64,000 bases of DNA from Deltaproteobacteria bacterium (GTDB lineage Bacteria > Myxococcota_A > Polyangia > Polyangiales > Ga0077539), in NCBI GenBank assembly GCA_016218725.1, contig JACRDB010000027.1, positions 1 through 64,000 of the forward strand, read 5' to 3'. Positions 53,857 through 62,742 of the stretch are shown piece after piece. The notes beneath the pieces are model-generated. The model saw nothing but the letters and a program-made list of their open reading frames with translations. It was not told the DNA's origin and did no database searches. The translations under genes were made by a program, and so were the position numbers. Within the stretch, counting starts at the first letter, position 1. Each line of letters starts with the position of its first letter.

Positions 53857-54963
53857 ATGAGCGAGCTTCGAGCCACGTACCGCGCCGCGGTCCTCCCGGC
53901 GCCCCACCAGCCCGTCCGGGTGGAGGAACTCCCGGCGCCAGACCTCTCTCCCGGGGGAGCGCTTCTAAAAGTGCTCTACAGCGAGGTTTGCGGCACCGAC
54001 GTGCACCTCCTGCGGGGCAAGCTCAAGGGCGTCCCGTACCCGCTCATCCCGGGCCACGTCTCCGTGGGCGTCATCGCCGCCCTCCCCAAACCCTTGATGG
54101 ACGTCAATGACCAGCCCTTCCGCGAGGGCGACACGGTGACCTTCCTGGACGTCCACGAGACCTGCGGGGCCTGCCACGCGTGCCTGGTCACCCGGCAGAG
54201 CACCCGCTGCCCCTCGCGCAAGGTCTACGGCATCACCTACGGCGCCCGGGACGGCCTCCTCGGAGGCTGGAGCGAGGCCCTCTGGATGAAGCCCGGCGTC
54301 AAGCTCATCCACCTCCCGAAGGACCTGGAGCCCGAGACCTACATCGGCGGAGGCTGCGGCCTGGTCACCGCCCTCCACGCCGTGGACCGCGCGGACATCG
54401 CCCTCGGGGACACCGTGGTGGTGCTCGGCGCCGGCCCCGTGGGGCAGTCCATCGCGGCCTTCAGCGCCCTCTCCGGCGCCTCCGACGTGATCGTGATCGG
54501 CGCGCCCTCGGATCGCCTGGCCTTCGCCCTGAAGATGGGCGCCAGCCACACCATTGACCTCCAGCAACCGCCCGAGGAGCGCCTGGAGCGCGTCTGGTCC
54601 CGCACCCGCGGCCGCGGCGCCGACGTGGTCATCGAGGCCGCCGGCGCCCCCGAGGCCGTCTCCCAGGCCCTGGACCTGGTGCGCGATGGGGGCCGTGTGG
54701 TGGTGTGTGGTCACTACACCGACAACGGTCCCGCGAGCATCCACCCCCACTGGCAGCTCAACCGCAAGCACGTAGAGCTCCGGGGCTGCTGGGGGAGTGA
54801 CTTCTCGCACTTCTACCGGGCGGTGCACCTGGTGGCGCGGCACCAGCAGCGCTTCGCCTGGAGGGAGCTGGCCAGCAGGCGCTTCACGTTGGACCAGGCC
54901 AACGAGGCCCTGGCCGCGGTGGAGCGCCGGGAGCTGGTCAAGGCGCTGATCGTGCCGGGGTAG
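53857..54963 (+). CDS. Zinc-dependent medium-chain alcohol dehydrogenase
   Basis: A 368-residue MDR-family protein. The catalytic zinc region reads SEVCGTDVHLLRG and IPGHVSVGVI; the Glu of the usual GHE motif is replaced by Val. The structural zinc lobe has four Cys in CGACHACLVTRQSTRC. The cofactor fold is marked by VVLGAGPVGQSIAAF (about 180-195), which binds NAD(P). It reads ATG 53857; the frame is open upstream without similarity. It is divergent from the MopE-like lipoprotein and 14 bases upstream of the PNGase F-like gene. The substrate is unknown; the pattern fits threonine/sorbitol dehydrogenase-like members. Confidence 0.88.
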   Translation: MSELRATYRAAVLPAPHQPVRVEELPAPDLSPGGALLKVLYSEVCGTDVHLLRGKLKGVPYPLIPGHVSVGVIAALPKPLMDVNDQPFREGDTVTFLDVHETCGACHACLVTRQSTRCPSRKVYGITYGARDGLLGGWSEALWMKPGVKLIHLPKDLEPETYIGGGCGLVTALHAVDRADIALGDTVVVLGAGPVGQSIAAFSALSGASDVIVIGAPSDRLAFALKMGASHTIDLQQPPEERLERVWSRTRGRGADVVIEAAGAPEAVSQALDLVRDGGRVVVCGHYTDNGPASIHPHWQLNRKHVELRGCWGSDFSHFYRAVHLVARHQQRFAWRELASRRFTLDQANEALAAVERRELVKALIVPG

Positions 54964-54965
54964 GC

Positions 54966-54971
54966 TATCTT
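54966..54971 (+). promoter_or_regulatory. -10 element TATCTT before the PNGase F-like gene
   Basis: TATCTT is six bases before the ATG at 54978, just after the alcohol dehydrogenase stop. The gene may have its own leaderless transcript. Confidence 0.45.
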
Positions 54972-54977
54972 TCACGG

Positions 54978-56684
54978 ATGCGCGTTCGGTTCTTCCTTGG
55001 AGCGGTTCTTCTCCTTGGCTGTTCGCAACCCCCAGCGGCGCCGGCCGCGGACGCCGGGCTCCAGGACCTGGAGGACCGCGCCGCGGCGCCGGACGCCCCC
55101 CAGGACGCCGCTCCAGACGCCTCCGCCGACGCTCCCGCGGACGGCAGGGCGCCCTCCAGGCCCTTTTCCCAGGGGCCCTACGGGGTGCGCCCGAGGGACC
55201 TGGCGGGGCCCTTCACGGTGACCACACCAGAGGGCCCCTGGTCCTTCCAGGACTCCTGGACCGGGGAGGACAGCTACGTCTTCCTGGTGGTGACCACCAG
55301 CTCGTACAGCACCAACCTCCTGCGGGGCTCCCTCGCGGGGATGCTGGAGCGCTCACCCCGGAACGTGCATTACTTCTTCCTCCAGAGCGGCGCCGCGAGC
55401 GCGCTGGAGGCGCTCCGGGCGCGCTTCGGGACGGAGCTCGGGGACCTCCCGGAGGCCGACCGCGAGCACTGGGGCCCGAGGCTCCACTACGTCCCGGACG
55501 ACGTCACCACGCAGATGAACTGGCTCGGGGACCTGGTGCGCGCCCGCCGGAGGACCGCCAACATGGTTCCCCGCTACGAGTCCGTGCAGTGGGCCGTGGA
55601 CCGCGCCCAGCGCGTCCGGGAGGTGGGGCAGCTCGGCCGCCTGGCCTCCGGGGGCCTGCGGCTGGAGCTGTCGTTCCTGGGCAACGAGGCGCGGTACTAC
55701 AACTTCGAGTTCGAGCGCGAGGAGCGCCTCCGGCGCGAGCGAGGCACCACCGTGGTGGAGCTCCTCCGGAACGAGACCGTGATCCAGGACGCATACCCCG
55801 AGGTCATGCTCCCGAGCGCCGAGGCCATGGCCACGTTTGACACGCTGGAGGTGGACCTCACGACGGACTGCGTGAACCACCGGGACGGTGACTGCGGCGC
55901 CTGGGACTACCTCTCGCACCTGTGGCTCTGCGAGGCGCCCGCCGGCCCCGGAGGCGGCGCCGACGCGGGCGCCCCGGACGGGATGGTGCCCCCGCCCCGG
56001 TGCCCCACGGAGCTTGCCCGCTGGATCACCACCTACTGGCGCGAGGGCCGCTGGGTGACGGACATCTCCGGCGTCCTGCCGCTCCTGCGCGAGGGCGGCC
56101 GCCAGCGCTTCCGGTGGTACGCCAGCCGACAGTTCGACCCACGGCCCGCGAGCTACATCGCGAGCCTCTCCCTGCGCTTCTCCAACCGTGGCCGGGGCAT
56201 GCGGCCCGTGGAGGCCCGGAGGGTATACGAGGGCGGCGCCCTCAACGCGGACTACAACGCCCGGCACCCGCCGGTGCGCTTCACCGTACCCGACGGCACC
56301 CGTCGGGTGGAGCTCTACACCCTGGTCACGGGCCACGGGGCCGAGACGCGCCAGTGCGCGGAGTTCTGCAACCACACGCACCACCTCCGGGTGAACGGCA
56401 CCGACCACCCGATCACCTTCCCCGAGGCCCAGACCCAGGACGGCTGCACGGACCGCGTAGACCAGGGCGTGGTGCCCAACCAGCACGGCACCTGGTACTT
56501 CGGTCGCGGCGGCTGGTGCCCCGGCTGGGATGTGCGCCCCCACCTCGCGGACATCACCGCGGACCTGCGCCCCGGCATGGAGAACGAGCTCACTTACGAG
56601 GCCCTTATCGGCACCGCCAGGCCCGCTCCCATGACGGGTTACGGCAACGTCGTCCTGACGACGTACCTCGTCTTCTGGCGCTGA
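54978..56684 (+). CDS. PNGase F-like lipoprotein
   Basis: A 568-residue lipoprotein (signal MRVRFFLGAVLLLGC; lipobox LLGC). After an Asp/Ala/Pro stalk (about 20-60) come two parts. The middle (about 240-380) contains LEVDLTTDCVNHRDGDCGAW, like the N-terminal PNGase F domain, with the D and E positions typical of that site. The last 170 residues match the C-terminal PNGase F domain: CAEFCNHTHHLRVNG ... GTWYFGRGGWCPGWDV. PNGase F releases N-glycans from glycoproteins, but bacterial members can act on other glycoconjugates. It stands 14 bases after the dehydrogenase. This is the most persuasive glycan-related protein of the window. Confidence 0.85.
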   Translation: MRVRFFLGAVLLLGCSQPPAAPAADAGLQDLEDRAAAPDAPQDAAPDASADAPADGRAPSRPFSQGPYGVRPRDLAGPFTVTTPEGPWSFQDSWTGEDSYVFLVVTTSSYSTNLLRGSLAGMLERSPRNVHYFFLQSGAASALEALRARFGTELGDLPEADREHWGPRLHYVPDDVTTQMNWLGDLVRARRRTANMVPRYESVQWAVDRAQRVREVGQLGRLASGGLRLELSFLGNEARYYNFEFEREERLRRERGTTVVELLRNETVIQDAYPEVMLPSAEAMATFDTLEVDLTTDCVNHRDGDCGAWDYLSHLWLCEAPAGPGGGADAGAPDGMVPPPRCPTELARWITTYWREGRWVTDISGVLPLLREGGRQRFRWYASRQFDPRPASYIASLSLRFSNRGRGMRPVEARRVYEGGALNADYNARHPPVRFTVPDGTRRVELYTLVTGHGAETRQCAEFCNHTHHLRVNGTDHPITFPEAQTQDGCTDRVDQGVVPNQHGTWYFGRGGWCPGWDVRPHLADITADLRPGMENELTYEALIGTARPAPMTGYGNVVLTTYLVFWR

Positions 56685-56721
56685 GCGCACGGAGCCGGCG
56701 CCGCGCTCACGCTCATGGCCG

Positions 56722-57552
56722 TCACAGCCCCCGGTGCTCGATGCCGACGCTGAGCGGCACCGTGGCGGCGTTGGACTGCGCCATCAGCACCGTGGCCGCG
56801 CCCACGGTGACCGCCCAGCGCGGGCTGAACCACCACGACAGGTCCACGCCCAGGCCCACGTAGCGCGTCTGCCCGGTGCCCGGGATGTTCGTCGCCGTCA
56901 CCGCCCCGAGCGGCTGGAGCGTGCTCACCGTGACCGCGAACTGGAACCCTACCGGGAAGTGCCAGCCGAACTGCGCCGAGCCGTACACCGCCGGGTCCAG
57001 CCCGCTCCGGGTGAAGGCCCTCAGGCCCGCGTTGCCCGAGAGCCAGCCGCCGCTCCCCACCCCGCGACCGAGCTGCAGCTCCAGGTCCCCCGCGAGCGTG
57101 GACACCGTCGGGCGGTATGCCACCGCGGGCGTCGCCGGGTCCCCGAGGTTGTCACCCCCGACGGGCGGAGTGCCCCCGAGGTGCCCCTCCAGCGCCAGGT
57201 TCCAGGTGCCCTGGAGGAGCCCGAAGCGCGCCCCCGCGTTGAGGTCACCCGTATAGAACGCGGTCTGCCCACGGAACACGGCGACGCCTGCGGGGCGCCC
57301 GTAGGCCACCAGCGTCCAGCGACGGTGGAGCCCCACCTCGGTGTAGAAGTTCAGCGCGTGGTCGCCGTAGCCCGCGCCCGCGGGCACGTTCTGCCCGGAC
57401 GCCAGGAACACGTTGCTCCCGAGGAGCGAGCGCGTCCAGAGCTTGAGGTAGAACGCCCCGGGGTCCTGCATCCAGCCCCCGGCGAGGGCGCTCCCGCCGC
57501 GCGACAGGAGCCCCAGGAAGGCCACGGAGGCCACGATGGCACGGCGCTTCAT
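56722..57552 (-). CDS. Predicted outer-membrane beta-barrel protein
   Basis: A 276-residue secreted protein (signal MKRRAIVASVAFLGLLSRGG SALAGG) with many amphipathic strands: AFYLKLWTRSLLGSNVFL, HALNFYTEVGLHRRWTLVAY, TAFYTGDLNAGARFGLLQG, VYGSAQFGWHFPVGFQFAVT, TRYVGLGVDLSWWFSPRWAV. This is typical of small outer-membrane porin-like or 'transporter' proteins. An AGAGGA ribosome binding site precedes the ATG. It follows the YbjQ gene with only seven bases between its ATG and that gene's stop and likely shares its transcript. Confidence 0.75.
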   Translation of the reverse strand: MKRRAIVASVAFLGLLSRGGSALAGGWMQDPGAFYLKLWTRSLLGSNVFLASGQNVPAGAGYGDHALNFYTEVGLHRRWTLVAYGRPAGVAVFRGQTAFYTGDLNAGARFGLLQGTWNLALEGHLGGTPPVGGDNLGDPATPAVAYRPTVSTLAGDLELQLGRGVGSGGWLSGNAGLRAFTRSGLDPAVYGSAQFGWHFPVGFQFAVTVSTLQPLGAVTATNIPGTGQTRYVGLGVDLSWWFSPRWAVTVGAATVLMAQSNAATVPLSVGIEHRGL

Positions 57553-57559
57553 CGTTCCT

Positions 57560-58801
57560 CTAGTGGCGGCCGAAGAGCGCCGCCGCGCACGGGATGATCA
57601 TGGTGAAGGTCAACACCACCGCGGCGATGATGCACCCCATGGGGTTGGCCTGGGCGCCGCCGGTGCCGCGCATCATGGCCGCGTAGGGGTTGTTGGCCAC
57701 GCCGAAGACCGGCGCGTCGATCTCCATGTTGTCCCGGTCCACGATCACCGCCTGCGGGGGAAGGGCCTCGGACTGCGGGGCGAAGCCCTCCGCGCGGCGC
57801 ACGGCGGTGCCCACCGCGATGATCTCGATGAGCCCCGGGGACAGCTCCTTGATGATGAGCTTGTTGCCCACCACGTTCTGCGCCCCGAGGGCGTGGGCCT
57901 CCTGCCGGAGGAGCTCCAGGCAGTTGCCCCGGGCCTTGTAGATGAGCTGCGTGACCTCCGGGAGCTCGCCCCGGGACATGGCCTTGAACATCGCCCCGAT
58001 GCCCTGGGCCACGCCCAGGGAGTACACGCTCGTGGCCGTCACGAGCTGCATCGGGACGTAGCCCAGCTTGGCCAGGTTCCAGAGCTCCTCGCCGGTGAGC
58101 TCCGAGGTCACCACCTGGTGAGGCTGCACCGGGCCCTGCGAGAGCCTCGGGTGGTACGCCGCGGTGCCCGTGATCAGAAGCTCCACGGTCCCCGGCCCGT
58201 AGGGCAGCATCTTGAGCTTGACGTCCACCACGGCGTTGGCTCCCGCCTGGGCGGCCTCCATCTGCAGGCGCTGCAGCGCCACGTGGCGGATGCCGTTGTA
58301 CATCTGCGAGAACTCCTTGACCTCCCCCTGGGCGAGCTGCCGGAGCGAGCCCGTGAGCCCCCGGCCGATGCCCAGCGCGTAGGCCACGTTCCCCATCACG
58401 AAGCGCACCGGGACGTACCCCGCGTCCAGGTGGCAGTACAGCTCGATCCCCGAGGCCGAGGTGGAGAAGAAGCGCCCCGGCTGCCCGGTCACCCCGGTGC
58501 CCTGGGACAGGAACTCCGTGTAGCCCGCCAGCGTGCGCAGCTCGCTCTGGACGCCCGTCACCCCCACGCTCCCGCGCTGCTGGGCCTCCTGCTCCATCCT
58601 CGCGATGGCCGCGTGGCGACCCTCGGAGATGAGCGACGTGATCTGGCTGATCTCCCCGCCCGCGAGGCTCTTGCCAAAGGACGCGAAACCCCCGGCGATA
58701 CCCAGGGACTGCACGCTGTTGCCCACCGCGAGCTCGCCGGGGCCAAAGCCCTTCAGCGCGAGGCAGTAGATCTCATTGCCCGACAACCCCGAGATGACCA
58801 T
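57560..58801 (-). CDS. Tandem YbjQ/heavy-metal-binding-domain protein with C-terminal membrane segment
   Basis: A 413-residue protein from ATG 58801. YbjQ-like (DUF74) domains are visible: about 100-205 (GIELYCHLDAGYVPVRFVMG ... NGIRHVALQRLQMEAAQAGA, VVDVKLK) and about 225-345 (TSELTGEELWNLAKLGYVPM ... VYKARGNCLELLRQEAHALG, NVVGNKLII). The first 95 residues (MVISGLSGNEIYCLALKGFG, HAAIARMEQEAQQRGSVGVT) are a third, diverged copy. A hydrophobic C-terminal helix (GCIIAAVVLTFTMIIPCAAA) anchors it. YbjQ-domain proteins are pentameric and may bind metals or lipids. Its first 29 bases overlap the 3' end of the cytochrome gene. Confidence 0.85.
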   Translation of the reverse strand: MVISGLSGNEIYCLALKGFGPGELAVGNSVQSLGIAGGFASFGKSLAGGEISQITSLISEGRHAAIARMEQEAQQRGSVGVTGVQSELRTLAGYTEFLSQGTGVTGQPGRFFSTSASGIELYCHLDAGYVPVRFVMGNVAYALGIGRGLTGSLRQLAQGEVKEFSQMYNGIRHVALQRLQMEAAQAGANAVVDVKLKMLPYGPGTVELLITGTAAYHPRLSQGPVQPHQVVTSELTGEELWNLAKLGYVPMQLVTATSVYSLGVAQGIGAMFKAMSRGELPEVTQLIYKARGNCLELLRQEAHALGAQNVVGNKLIIKELSPGLIEIIAVGTAVRRAEGFAPQSEALPPQAVIVDRDNMEIDAPVFGVANNPYAAMMRGTGGAQANPMGCIIAAVVLTFTMIIPCAAALFGRH

Positions 58802-60986
58802 CGCGGACCTCCGGCGCGGGATTGTGCGGACCTCCCGCCCCGGACACAACTCCCGACGGCGAAATCGTCGCCGTGAGCGCATGCACATGCACCGGCAGGG
58901 ACTCCCGGGCGCACCCGGGGTCCTGGCGCTTGCACCGGGCGCGCAGCCCCGGCACGTCATCAAAAACCCGGTGGCGCTCCCAGGCCGCCCGCGCCCGGAG
59001 GGCCTCCGAGGGCGCCCCGAGGGCCGTGAGCTCCAGCGCCTGGAGGTGCTGGAGCTGCGCCCTCTCGGGGTCCATCCCTAGGCCCCGCTGGACGAGCTCC
59101 AGGGCCTCCCGGTGGCGCCCGGCGAGCCCCAGCCCGTTGGCCAGGTACTCCAGCACCCGTACGTTCCCCGGGCGGAGCCGGTGGGCCGACCGGGCGGGCT
59201 CCAGCACCCCCGCCCAGCGCCAGGTGTCCGCCGCGCTCAGGGCCCGAAGGAACGGCACCACGGGGCTCCCCGGCGCCAGGGTCCTGGCCTCCGAGAGATA
59301 CCGCTCCAGGTCCGCCGTGCGGCCTTGACGGAGCGCCACCCTCGCCAGCTCCACCCGGGGCTCGGCGCGGTCGGGCGCCAGACGCGCGGCCTCCACCAGC
59401 GAGGGCAGAGCCTCCCCCACGCGCTCCTGGAGGCTCGCCTCCCCGAGGGCCCGGCCGTGGTCGTAGTAGCGCCGCCACGGGGGCACCTCGCGGGGCGCCT
59501 CGCCCCCGCCCGCCACGGCCTGCCAGGACGCCACCACGGTCACCACCGGCGGCGGGCAGGGCCTCCCCTGCTCCCCCGGAGCTTGCGCGCAAGCGTAGGC
59601 CCAGTAAGGATTTGCGAGCCTGCGGTGCAGGAGCCGCACCCTCACGGTGACGGGCAGGGCGAGGGCCTCGGGGGCCTCCCAGGCGTAGCGCACGACCCTG
59701 GAGGCCCTGGGCGGGAGCGTGGTGTCATAGGCCACGGCGCGGTACCGGTGGGGGTCTCGGAGGAGAGCGGGGCGGCCGTCGGCATCGATGGGGCGCACCT
59801 CCAGGCGGTGGGCCTCATCCGAGGGGGCGCCCGGGTCCTGGGGTTGGAGGGCTCCGCTCTGGGCGACGAGGGCGCCGCGGGCGTCGGTGACGGTGACCTC
59901 CAGCCAGGTGTCGGCCACGTCCGCGGTGCCGCCCGGAAATCGATGGCCCACGCGCTCGTTGACGAGCACCACGTCGAAGGTGCGGCGCGGACCGGGCTCC
60001 CAGGGGACGGTCTCCAGCGGGCCCGAGGGCCGGGAGGGGTCCGTGGGGGCTGAAAACAGATCCAGCCGCACGGCGCCCTCCAGGGCCTGGCGGGCGGCGA
60101 GGGCGGCCTCCGGGTCGGCGGTCCACGCGGCCAGGGCCGTGTGTCCCCCTGCGAAGCGGTGTGAGCGCACCATTCCGTCGGTGGCGGCGGCGTCGCCGCG
60201 GGGCGCGGGCACCAGGGGCATGTGGCAATCCTGGCAGGTCCGCCTCGGCGCGTCGGGGTCGTGGCGCTCCAGGTCGTTGCCGGCGTAGGCGCTCTGGTCC
60301 CAGGCGTCGAAGTCGTTCTGGCCGCGCTGCCAGTGGTGCTGGGAGACCGCCTCGGGGATGCCTACCTTGTGGCATGCCCCGCAGAAGTCCCCCTGTGCGA
60401 GCAGCGGTCGGGAGAGCCTCTCGCGGTGCCGCCGGACCTCGTCCTGGGGGGGGTTCTCCCGCGCGGGGAAGGGGACGGGCTCCGGGGAGACCACGTAGTT
60501 GCCATTGCCCGTGCGGTCGTGGATGCGCTCGATGGAGTGGCAAAGGAGGCACCCGACGCCCTGCCGGGCGCGCTCGTGGGCGCGGTCGATGGGGCGGCCG
60601 TCGAGGTCCCCGCCGAAGAGCAGGGCCGGGTCGTGGCAGCCGCCGCACCAGCGGGTGGAGGGGGCCCCCCGGGCGGCGGCCACGGCCCGGAAGGCCGGGA
60701 GATAGAAGGGATTGTCCAGGGAGGAGAACCGATGGGCCGAGCCGCTCCACTGGGCGAAGAGCTCCGCGTGGCAGACGGAGCAGCGGTCCACGGCGGAGAG
60801 GTGGTCGGGCGGGAGCGAGCGCCCGCCCGACACCGAGGCCGCCGAGGGCGAGTGGGCCCCGGGCGGCGCCTCGGGCACCCGGGCGCGGGGCCCCGGGCAC
60901 GCGGGGGGTGGGGTCCGGGCAGCAGGGCCCGCGCACGACGCGAGGGCCACGAGGGCCGCGAGGGCACGCGAGAGGAGCCTGGACAC
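58773..60986 (-). CDS. Five-heme cytochrome c with TPR domain
   Basis: A 737-residue lipoprotein from GTG 60986 (VSRLLSRALAALVALASC; lipobox ASC). Five CxxCH haem sites are visible: CSVCH, CGGCH, CLLCH, CGACH and CQDCH (within the first 270 residues). A beta-sandwich region follows (about 300-450, DVVLVNERVGHRFPGGTADV), then a TPR array (about 530-690: ALPSLVEAARLAPDRAEPRV, RYLSEARTLAPGSPVVPFLR, ALELVQRGLGMDPERAQLQH). Such multihaem proteins, with the CHxPLV motif (CQDCHMPLV), fit the multihaem cytochrome c554/UnbL-type family that handle electrons in the periplasm or outside. It is likely in an operon with the YbjQ and outer-membrane genes. Confidence 0.88.
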   Translation of the reverse strand: MSRLLSRALAALVALASCAGPAARTPPPACPGPRARVPEAPPGAHSPSAASVSGGRSLPPDHLSAVDRCSVCHAELFAQWSGSAHRFSSLDNPFYLPAFRAVAAARGAPSTRWCGGCHDPALLFGGDLDGRPIDRAHERARQGVGCLLCHSIERIHDRTGNGNYVVSPEPVPFPARENPPQDEVRRHRERLSRPLLAQGDFCGACHKVGIPEAVSQHHWQRGQNDFDAWDQSAYAGNDLERHDPDAPRRTCQDCHMPLVPAPRGDAAATDGMVRSHRFAGGHTALAAWTADPEAALAARQALEGAVRLDLFSAPTDPSRPSGPLETVPWEPGPRRTFDVVLVNERVGHRFPGGTADVADTWLEVTVTDARGALVAQSGALQPQDPGAPSDEAHRLEVRPIDADGRPALLRDPHRYRAVAYDTTLPPRASRVVRYAWEAPEALALPVTVRVRLLHRRLANPYWAYACAQAPGEQGRPCPPPVVTVVASWQAVAGGGEAPREVPPWRRYYDHGRALGEASLQERVGEALPSLVEAARLAPDRAEPRVELARVALRQGRTADLERYLSEARTLAPGSPVVPFLRALSAADTWRWAGVLEPARSAHRLRPGNVRVLEYLANGLGLAGRHREALELVQRGLGMDPERAQLQHLQALELTALGAPSEALRARAAWERHRVFDDVPGLRARCKRQDPGCARESLPVHVHALTATISPSGVVSGAGGPHNPAPEVRDGHLGVVGQ

Positions 60987-61107
60987 CGGTGGGAGGCCTC
61001 GCCTGGAGCTTTGCACGATGCGCACCCGCTTGGACACACGGGACCTCTGGAGCTTTGTTGGGAGCTTGTCCTGGCGGGCCAACGGGACCACACTGCGTGG
61101 CTGATCG

Positions 61108-61836
61108 ATGGTGAGCGCAAGAGTCCTGGTCGTGGACGACGAGCCCAACGTGGTGGAGACCATCTCCGCGGTGCTGCGCCGCAAGGGTCACCGGGTGTCC
61201 AACGCGGCGGACGGCGCGGAGGCCCTGGCGCAGGTGCAGGCGGAGCGCTTTGACCTCGTGCTGATGGACGTGCGCATGCCGGGGATGGACGGGGTCTCGG
61301 CGCTCCAGCAGATGCGCGCCCTGCCGGACCCTCCGAGGGTGGTGCTGATGACCGCGTGGTCGGCGCCGCACCTCCTGGAGCAGGCCTGCCAGGCGGGGGC
61401 GGTGGACGTGATCCCCAAGCCCCTGGACCTCCCGAGGCTCCTCGGGCTCATCGAGGACCAGGGCCACCGGCGCACGATCCTCGTGGTGGACGACGACCGG
61501 GCGTTCTTGCGGAGCCTCTCGCGGGCCCTGGAGGCGCAGCAGCTCGCGGTGCACACGGCGACCACCGCGGAGGAGGCCCTGACGCAGCTCACCTCGGCGC
61601 GGGTGCGCCCCGACGTGGTGCTCCTGGACCTGCGCCTGCCCGGGATGAGCGGCGCCGACGCCCTGGTGGCGATCAAGAAGCTCGACCTCGGGATCGCCGT
61701 GGTGCTGGTGAGCGCCTACGAGATCGCCATGGACCACAAGCTCCGCGGGGACGCCGTGGCGGTGCTCCAGAAGCCCTTCGAGATGGACCGCCTCCTGCGG
61801 ACGATAGATGAAGTGACAAGCGCCCGCGGCGCGTAG
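61108..61836 (+). CDS. Double-receiver response regulator
   Basis: A 242-residue protein of two tandem CheY-like receivers and no output domain. The first (about 5-120) has DDE and phospho-acceptor Asp in LVLMDVRMPGMDG; the second (about 124-240) has DDD and Asp in VVLLDLRLPGMSG. Conserved Thr/Ser and Lys are seen in VLMTAWSA..VIPKP and VLVSAYEI..VLQKP. It may pass phosphate between kinases, or act as a sink. It is divergent from the cytochrome gene and converges with a Cys-rich lipoprotein (three bases between stops). Confidence 0.9.
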   Translation: MVSARVLVVDDEPNVVETISAVLRRKGHRVSNAADGAEALAQVQAERFDLVLMDVRMPGMDGVSALQQMRALPDPPRVVLMTAWSAPHLLEQACQAGAVDVIPKPLDLPRLLGLIEDQGHRRTILVVDDDRAFLRSLSRALEAQQLAVHTATTAEEALTQLTSARVRPDVVLLDLRLPGMSGADALVAIKKLDLGIAVVLVSAYEIAMDHKLRGDAVAVLQKPFEMDRLLRTIDEVTSARGA

Positions 61837-61839
61837 CGT

Positions 61840-62742
61840 TCACAGCGCGCGGCAGAGGAGGCCCTCGCCGCAGTTGGTGCCCGGGGGACACCCCACGAGG
61901 CAGCTCTGGAGGCACACCCGGTCGGCGGGGCTGCACCCGGTGAGCGCCGGGCACGCGCGGTCCATGGCGGTGGAGCAAGCCGGGCGGCAGGTGCGGCCGC
62001 GGGCGTAGCAGGCCTGGCCGTTGGGGCAGTACGCGCCGCGGGTGCAGTCCGGGACGCAGACGTCCGCCTGGCGGTTGAGCGTGGCGTTGTACGGTCGGCA
62101 GGTGTAGCCCTCGCGGCAGGACCGACCCGCGGCGCAGCGCCGCGCGCACGCGCTGAAGAAGCCCTCGATCACGCAGACCCCCAGCGCGCCGCAGCCGTCG
62201 GGGTTCGCGGTGCGCTCGCAGCCCGAGGAGCAGTAACCCCTCGGGTACTCCTCGCGCTCGCCGCTCACGGCGCCTCGGTAACAGATCACCGAGGTCCCCG
62301 GGGTGCGGACGCAGTCCCTGGCCTCCGTGCAAGGGCTCCCGATGGACCCCGCGGGGCACTCGGCGCCCGCGTTGACGTCGCAGCACACGCCCTCGCGGCA
62401 CTCGCTCCCCACTCCGCAGGACGAGGTCCCCACGCCCACGCATGTCTCCGGGGGACGGTCCGTAGGCGCGTCCATCATGGCCGAGTCCGCTGGGGCGTCC
62501 GGGGTTGCCGCCGTGTCCGCCGTGGAGTCCGTGACCTGCGGCGCGTCAGCGCCGGAATCGGGGACCCCAACGGGGCACTGCCCCGAGGCACCTCCCACCG
62601 GACAGCAGCGCCCGGAGACACACGAAAGCCCCGCAGGACACAGCCCCCCGACGCCACACCGGAGCTGCCCGGTGGTGTCCCACTCGGGCACACATCCCAC
62701 CACCAATGCGAAGGCCACGGCCACCAGGGCTCCAGCGCGCAT
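61840..62742 (-). CDS. Cys-rich lipoprotein
   Basis: A 300-residue lipoprotein from ATG 62742 (MRAGALVAVAFALVVGC; lipobox VVGC). A perfect GGAGGT ribosome binding site is eight bases upstream. An Asp/Ala/Pro/Thr stalk (DTAATPDAPADSAMMDAPTD, about 75-95) divides a first Cys module (LRCGVGGLCPAGLSCVSGRC) from a long Cys-rich region with about 24 Cys in CxxxxxxxC spacing (CGALGVCVIEGFFSACARRC and others). No catalytic motif. Its ATG overlaps the TAA of the upstream TPR gene by one base, so the two are translationally coupled. Confidence 0.8.
   Translation of the reverse strand: MRAGALVAVAFALVVGCVPEWDTTGQLRCGVGGLCPAGLSCVSGRCCPVGGASGQCPVGVPDSGADAPQVTDSTADTAATPDAPADSAMMDAPTDRPPETCVGVGTSSCGVGSECREGVCCDVNAGAECPAGSIGSPCTEARDCVRTPGTSVICYRGAVSGEREEYPRGYCSSGCERTANPDGCGALGVCVIEGFFSACARRCAAGRSCREGYTCRPYNATLNRQADVCVPDCTRGAYCPNGQACYARGRTCRPACSTAMDRACPALTGCSPADRVCLQSCLVGCPPGTNCGEGLLCRAL

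Noticed and set aside
59815..61737. 640-codon minus-strand frame over the cytochrome and double-receiver genes
   Set aside because: The real cytochrome frame has five CxxCH sites and the receivers have intact motifs; this frame has neither.
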